Of a stretch of 33,265 nt of DNA, positions 29,797 to 33,265 are shown piece after piece. A program made the position numbers and the translations under genes. The first letter of the stretch is position 1, and each line of letters starts with the position of its first letter. This DNA is from an uncultured Oscillospiraceae bacterium. GTDB taxonomy: Bacteria; Bacillota; Clostridia; Oscillospirales; Oscillospiraceae. The stretch spans positions 1-33,265 of the forward strand of contig CAJUQD010000030.1 of NCBI GenBank assembly GCA_910588105.1, read 5' to 3'. The notes under the pieces are model-generated. The model did not search any database, was not told where the DNA came from, and saw only the letters and a program-made list of their open reading frames with translations.

Positions 29797-30825
29797 TCAC
29801 GCCTTTTTTCTGCGGCGGATCTCCACGCTCACGCCGGTGATGACCACCGCTGCGGCGCACACCAGCATGATCTGGAAGATCAGCTGGTTTACCCAGGACG
29901 CGTCCCCGGCGGCCCGCCGGGCCTGCATATCCCACGCCAAGAAATACTCCCAAAAGGTAGGGCCGCCCGTGTCCTCGATCAGCAGGCCGCACAGGCTGTT
30001 GAATACGGGGGTGGCGAAGCTGGCCAGCAGGGCGATCACGCCGGCCTTCAGCCAGGGCCCCGCGGGCATCCAATAGAGCGCCGCGAAGCCCGCCCACAAA
30101 AAGACCGCCCCCGCCAGGGCCAGGGGGTAAGCCAGGGTGAACAGCCAGTGTCCCCCCGTGAAGGCCTGGATCACCGCAAGCAGCAGAAACACCCACACCG
30201 TCAGCACTGCCATGCACAGCGGCAGCACGTGCTTTCCGCAAAACCGCCAGATGGCCCACCAGCCCCAGGGCAGGGCCAGGCTCACCGCCGTGATGGCCAG
30301 CCCCCCGAGAATCCACCAGCCGCCTACATTCATCCAGCAGGCCAGCAGCAGGAGGATGACGCAGCCGGACGCCGACCCCAGGCAGGCGGACAGCTTGTTC
30401 TGCCGCACCAGAAACGGCAGGTTGGTGAAGCAGAAGCCCAAGGCGCAGGAGGCCAGCACGATCCAGAACCAGTCCAAGGTGTGGAAAACGGTCAGGTTGC
30501 AGATAAAGCACGTCACGACAGCGATGGCGTAGCCTGCGGCGAAAAACCGCCGCGTCCCCGCGGTTACCTCCCGCCACACCGCCGCCTGCCGCTCCTGGAC
30601 ATGGGCCTGGTCGTCGTCGCAGGCGGTAAAGAACTCGTGTTCCGTGATGCCCAGCGCCCCGCAGATGGGCATGACCATGGACACGTCGGGGTAGGACAGC
30701 GCCCGCTCCCATTTGCTCACGGTGGACTCGGTGACAAACAGCCGCTCTGCCAGCTCCTTTTGGGTCAGACCTGCCTCCAGCCGCTTTTTGCGGATGTACG
30801 CGCCAAAGGATTCCTTTTCATTCAT
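29797..30825 (-). CDS. XRE-family regulator with C-terminal membrane domain
   Basis: 342 residues from ATG 30825, nine bases after GGGAG; a GTG start three codons earlier is less likely. The N-terminal HTH_3 domain (about 5-60: FGAYIRKKRLEAGLTQKELA, VTESTVSKWERALSYPDVSM) is followed by a cytoplasmic linker and about eight membrane helices from residue 92 to 335. This type of protein binds DNA while tethered to the membrane and may sense an envelope signal. No histidine-kinase or protease motif is seen. It lies upstream of the flagellin-like gene on the same strand, separated by a terminator. Confidence 0.85.
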   Translation of the reverse strand: MNEKESFGAYIRKKRLEAGLTQKELAERLFVTESTVSKWERALSYPDVSMVMPICGALGITEHEFFTACDDDQAHVQERQAAVWREVTAGTRRFFAAGYAIAVVTCFICNLTVFHTLDWFWIVLASCALGFCFTNLPFLVRQNKLSACLGSASGCVILLLLACWMNVGGWWILGGLAITAVSLALPWGWWAIWRFCGKHVLPLCMAVLTVWVFLLLAVIQAFTGGHWLFTLAYPLALAGAVFLWAGFAALYWMPAGPWLKAGVIALLASFATPVFNSLCGLLIEDTGGPTFWEYFLAWDMQARRAAGDASWVNQLIFQIMLVCAAAVVITGVSVEIRRRKKA

Positions 30826-30959
30826 GGTTGGCACTCCCTTTGTGTTGGATGTGCCCCCACACTACCCCCTGGGCCAAAAAAAGTCAAGGCTTTGGGATGA
30901 AAAACCAACTCGACTGTCAGGAAAGTCGGCTTGTGCCAAGGGCTGGACAACCTTTTGTA

Positions 30960-31133
30960 TTATGTTTTATCTGGGGTATTTCCCTGTGCTGTCGGGATTG
31001 GAAGGACTCTTAAATCTGGCTCAGGCATAGAGAGATACATCTCCTCGCACTCGCGTTGCGCGGAGATTAGGGTGTTGATCGCCTGCTCGTTGGCATGGAA
31101 AAGTGTCAGGTACATTTCTTTATAATCTGCCAA
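30960..31133 (-). CDS. Small acidic helical protein paired with a divergent XRE regulator
   Basis: 57 residues starting TTG 31133, nine bases after AAAGGAA. It begins MADYKEMYLTLFHANEQAIN and ends with a PEPDLRVLPIP segment. It is predicted to be helical with a proline-rich tail, and has no membrane segment. From memory, close relatives beginning MADYKEMY occur beside XRE regulators in Clostridia mobile elements; their function is unknown. It is divergent from the XRE gene at 31219, sharing the operator at 31158-31196. Confidence 0.7.
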   Translation of the reverse strand: MADYKEMYLTLFHANEQAINTLISAQRECEEMYLSMPEPDLRVLPIPTAQGNTPDKT

Positions 31134-31157
31134 TATGATTCATTCCTTTACGCATAT

Positions 31158-31196
31158 GTAACATATTGTACCATCAAGATTGTAACAATATGTTAC
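31158..31196. promoter_or_regulatory. Shared operator with overlapping divergent promoters
   Basis: Two perfect 12-bp arms, GTAACATATTGT (31158-31169) and ACAATATGTTAC (31185-31196), are separated by 15 bp. A plus promoter fits TTGTAC (31166-31171), 17 bp, TATGTT (31189-31194). A minus promoter fits TTGTTA (31188-31183), 17 bp, TATGTT (31165-31160). Both promoters occupy the same 35 bp, so only one polymerase can bind at a time. Confidence 0.75.
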
Positions 31197-31218
31197 TGTG
31201 CTGTCAAGGGGGGATTGG

Positions 31219-31422
31219 ATGGTTGGATTGCGTGAAATCCGAAGAAAGAAAAAGCTGAACCAGCAGCGCGCGGCGTTGGACCTGAACATCACTCGGGAGG
31301 CGCTGTCCCACTATGAGAATGGGCGGCGGGATCCCTCGCTGGCCATGCTGGTCAGAATGTCGGAGTATTTCAATGTCTCCATCGACTACCTGATCACGGG
31401 GCATGAATTTGAGAAAAAGTGA
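31219..31422 (+). CDS. XRE-family transcriptional regulator (Cro/CI-like)
   Basis: 67 residues from ATG 31219 (AAGGGGGG six bases upstream; a GTG at 31198 in frame is less likely). It is almost entirely one HTH_3 domain: LREIRRKKKLNQQRAALDLN, ITREALSHYENGRRDPSLAM, then LVRMSEYFNVSIDYLITG. It is expected to bind the palindromic operator 23 bp upstream and control itself and the divergent 57-aa gene. A terminator-like hairpin follows. Confidence 0.85.
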   Translation: MVGLREIRRKKKLNQQRAALDLNITREALSHYENGRRDPSLAMLVRMSEYFNVSIDYLITGHEFEKK

Positions 31423-31423
31423 G

Positions 31424-31458
31424 CTGCGGCCAACGTCTGACGGACGGTGGCCGCAGTA
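31424..31458 (+). terminator. Hairpin after the small XRE gene
   Basis: The stem CTGCGGCCA/TGGCCGCAG begins two bases after the stop codon. There is no T-run, so it is a weak terminator or a stability hairpin; gltX converges on it from the other side. Confidence 0.5.
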
Positions 31459-31507
31459 TGTGTTATGTTCCCCGGCTATTGGCCGGATGCCCTCTATTCA
31501 CAGCATC

Positions 31508-33013
31508 TCAGCTCAGCTTTTCCATCCCCAGCCGCAACCGCCGCAGGGTTTCGTCCCTGCCCAGGATGGAGCAGATTTCCACCGCCCCGCCGGGGGTCAC
31601 CGCCTTGCCCGCCGCAGCGATGCGCACCGGCCACATAAGGGTGGCGTTTTTCACGCCCAGCGTTTCCGCCAGCCCCACCAGCGCCCCGTGGATGGCGTCC
31701 TGGCTCCACTGGGGGAGGGCCTCCAGCGCCGGGACGGCGGCCTCCAGCATGGCCAGCGACACCTCGGCGTTGGTCTTGGACTTCTTGTTGGTGAACAGGT
31801 CCGCGCCGTAGTCCGGCAGGGCGTCGAAAAAGTTCACCTTTTCCGGGATGTCGGACAGCTTTTCGCACCGAGCCTGGAGGAGGGCGGCGATGGCGCCGGC
31901 GTCGTAGGCCTCGTTTTTCACCGACTGTCTGATCCAGGGCTGGGCCTCCTTCACGAACTTCTCCGGGGAGAGATTGCGCAGGTAGGCGGCGTTGAAGTAG
32001 TTCAGCTTGTCCATGTCGAAGGCGGAGGGGGACTTGGAGATGCCCCCGATTTCAAACGCCTTCACCAGCTCGTCCATGGTGAAGAATTCCTGCTCGGCGA
32101 TGTCCCCGTGGGGGGCCCAGCCCAGCAGGGCCACATAGTTCACCACCGCCTGGGAGAGGTAGCCCTGGGCCACCAGATCCTCATAGGAGGGGTCCCCGTG
32201 GCGCTTGGACATCTTGCGCACCGTCCCCGTGGCGGGGTCGCTGAACATGACGGAGGAGCAGTGGACATAGGTGGGGATGTCCCAGCCGAACGCCTCATAG
32301 AGCAGGTTGTACTTGGGGGCGGAGGACAGATATTCCGCCCCCCGGACCACATGGGTGATGCCCATCAGGTGGTCGTCGATGACGTTGGCGAAGTTGTAGG
32401 TGGGCAGGCCGTCGGATTTGATGAGGATCTGATCGTCCAGCTCGGCGTTGTCCACGGTGATGTCCCCGTATACCGCGTCCCGGAAGGTGGTGGTTCCCTC
32501 CGGGATGCGCTGGCGGATGACATAGGGCTGGCCGGCGTCCAGCCTGTCCTGGATTTCCTCGGGGGTGAGGGAGAGGCAGTGCCGGTCGTACTTGGCGTTG
32601 GGGTCGTCCCTATGCAGCTGCTCCAGCCGCTCCCCGGTGCAGAAACAGCGGTAGGCATAGCCCTTGTCGATCAGGAGCTGGGCGTACTTCCCATACAGGT
32701 CCCGGCGCTGGGTCTGGATGTAGGGGCCCACCGGGCCGCCCACATCGGGCCCCTCGTCCCAGTCCAGGCCGCAGCGGCGCATGGTGGCGTAGATAACCTC
32801 CACCGCCCCCTCCACCAGCCGCCCCTGGTCGGTGTCCTCAATGCGCAGCAGGAATTTGCCCCCCGCGTGGCGGGCAATGAGCCAGGTGTAAAGGGCGGTG
32901 CGCAGGTTGCCCACGTGCATGTACCCCGTGGGGGAGGGGGCGAACCGGGTGCGCACCTCCCCGTGAGGGATGCGCTGCTCCATCTGGTCGAACCAGCTTT
33001 TGTCTATGGACAT
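31508..33013 (-). CDS. gltX: Glutamyl-tRNA synthetase
   Basis: A class I synthetase, 501 residues from ATG 33013 (GGAGGT eight bases upstream; the ATG at 33028 precedes that site and is rejected). It shows the HIGH-like motif PSPTGYMHVGNLRTALY near residues 24-40, RIEDTDQGR, GLPTYNFANVIDDHLMGI and THVVRGAEYLSSAPK in the active-site domain, and the KMSKRHGD loop. The C-terminal half is the anticodon-binding cage. In Clostridia lacking GlnRS such enzymes may also charge tRNA-Gln for later amidation; specificity cannot be told here. It is monocistronic with its own promoter. Confidence 0.95.
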   Translation of the reverse strand: MSIDKSWFDQMEQRIPHGEVRTRFAPSPTGYMHVGNLRTALYTWLIARHAGGKFLLRIEDTDQGRLVEGAVEVIYATMRRCGLDWDEGPDVGGPVGPYIQTQRRDLYGKYAQLLIDKGYAYRCFCTGERLEQLHRDDPNAKYDRHCLSLTPEEIQDRLDAGQPYVIRQRIPEGTTTFRDAVYGDITVDNAELDDQILIKSDGLPTYNFANVIDDHLMGITHVVRGAEYLSSAPKYNLLYEAFGWDIPTYVHCSSVMFSDPATGTVRKMSKRHGDPSYEDLVAQGYLSQAVVNYVALLGWAPHGDIAEQEFFTMDELVKAFEIGGISKSPSAFDMDKLNYFNAAYLRNLSPEKFVKEAQPWIRQSVKNEAYDAGAIAALLQARCEKLSDIPEKVNFFDALPDYGADLFTNKKSKTNAEVSLAMLEAAVPALEALPQWSQDAIHGALVGLAETLGVKNATLMWPVRIAAAGKAVTPGGAVEICSILGRDETLRRLRLGMEKLS

Positions 33014-33046
33014 GGCGATGACCTCCAAATCAAATCATGTGGCACT

Positions 33047-33075
33047 ATTATAAAAGGTAGGGAACCTTTTTGCAA
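33047..33075 (-). promoter_or_regulatory. Promoter of gltX
   Basis: On the minus strand, TTGCAA (33075-33070), a 17-bp spacer and a perfect TATAAT (33052-33047), 33 bp before the start codon. Confidence 0.8.
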
Positions 33076-33129
33076 GTGGGAAAACCGTCGGAACGCTTCG
33101 TGGTGGGCCTCATACTTAGTTTGCAGGGC

Positions 33130-33169
33130 GCAAGCTCCATTAGCTTGCTACCCCGCAAGCTAATTTTTT
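33130..33169 (+). promoter_or_regulatory. Three-segment attenuator-like element
   Basis: GCAAGCT (33130-33136), AGCTTGC (33142-33148) and GCAAGCT (33155-33161) can pair in two mutually exclusive ways. The 3' pairing extends to TTAGCTTGC/GCAAGCTAA and is followed by TTTTTT (33164-33169), a terminator. The 5' pairing would prevent it. It stands 24 bp before the ATG of the gene that leaves the window. Confidence 0.6.
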
Positions 33170-33192
33170 ATGCCAGAAAAGAGGTGAAACAC

Positions 33193-33265
33193 ATGGCAGG
33201 CTACGCTTTCCGCACGTTACAAGCCCGGAAAGACCTCCAGACCCTTTGGGAAAACGGCAACACGG
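33193..33265 (+). CDS. Start of a mobile-element HTH-like gene (partial at edge)
   Basis: ATG 33193, after GAGGTG, reads MAGYAFRTLQARKDLQTLWENGN and runs off the window after 24 codons. The opening resembles small HTH proteins of Clostridia integrative elements (RxLxARKxLxxLWxxGNT). Function beyond a probable DNA-binding role is not supported. Confidence 0.5.
   Translation, partial: MAGYAFRTLQARKDLQTLWENGNT

Noticed and set aside
29543..30712. N-terminal extension of the flagellin-like frame to 1375 residues
   Set aside because: It overlaps the well-supported XRE membrane regulator in another frame, is shadow-like in composition, and a strong GGAGG-ATG lies at 29542.
1..33265. CRISPR arrays, tRNA or rRNA genes
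   Set aside because: No regularly spaced short repeats and no cloverleaf or rRNA sequence was seen by eye. The only multi-copy repeats are MITE and IS ends.

Overview
The window looks like a chromosomal segment of a GC-rich, anaerobic Clostridia, most like the Oscillospiraceae (Flavonifractor / Lawsonibacter / Pseudoflavonifractor group). The reasons are the complete Rnf ferredoxin:NAD operon in C-D-G-E-A-B order, the T-box-controlled pheST, the GerS/YdcC-like lipoprotein-alr-mazF block, the BlaI/BlaR1-type pair, DUF6465, and consensus sigma-A promoters with AGGAGG ribosome sites. The genus is an inference from gene content and style; no rRNA or tRNA is present to fix it. Housekeeping genes are GC-rich, while mobile-element remnants are visibly lower in GC.

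Layout. 1-1050: decayed conjugative-element DNA, a broken sigma-like gene interrupted by a 132-bp MITE, and a surface-protein scrap. 1053-3000: an ABC-class ATPase (COG3044 type) behind a structured leader. 2994-3330: two abutting MITEs. 3377-6112: DUF6465 protein, then a BlaR1-like M56 protease and BlaI repressor with two palindromic operators. 6219-6571: C-terminal fragment of an IS5-type transposase. 6644-9105: four-gene unit of two tiny membrane proteins, a left-handed beta-helix sugar nucleotidyltransferase-like protein, and glmM. 9230-14229: rnfCDGEAB. 14517-15875: lipid-anchored or membrane-anchored NagZ-like glycosidase, convergent with pheT. 15823-20311: T-box, GNAT, pheS and pheT. 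20452-25069: nnr, lipoprotein, alr, mazF and a secreted protein. 25346-26555: a scar of MITEs, a serine-recombinase scrap, a broken IS5 transposase and a beheaded HTH gene. 26585-30825: a 985-aa flagellin-like beta-helix protein and a membrane-bound XRE regulator. 30960-31422: a divergent small-protein/XRE pair sharing one operator. 31508-33013: gltX. 33130-33265: a terminator/antiterminator-like leader and the start of a mobile-element-type gene.

How the genes work together. Rnf couples reduced ferredoxin oxidation to NAD reduction and ion pumping. GlmM and the beta-helix protein point to amino-sugar and wall precursor supply, with NagZ and Alr in wall turnover and D-alanine supply. PheST and GltX charge tRNA, and pheST is controlled by tRNA-Phe through the T-box. 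Nnr repairs damaged NAD(P)H.

The most unusual items are: (1) the 985-aa protein with flagellin-like termini enclosing a GGAGIGG beta-helix domain, with no flagellar gene nearby; (2) a PheT with an apparent tandem second OB/tRNA-binding-like domain; (3) the 12-bp-arm operator on which two divergent promoters overlap symmetrically; (4) nagZ, whose only stop codon lies beyond its own terminator; and (5) a three-family MITE/IS archaeology in which one IS5 relic lacks the end that another relic keeps.
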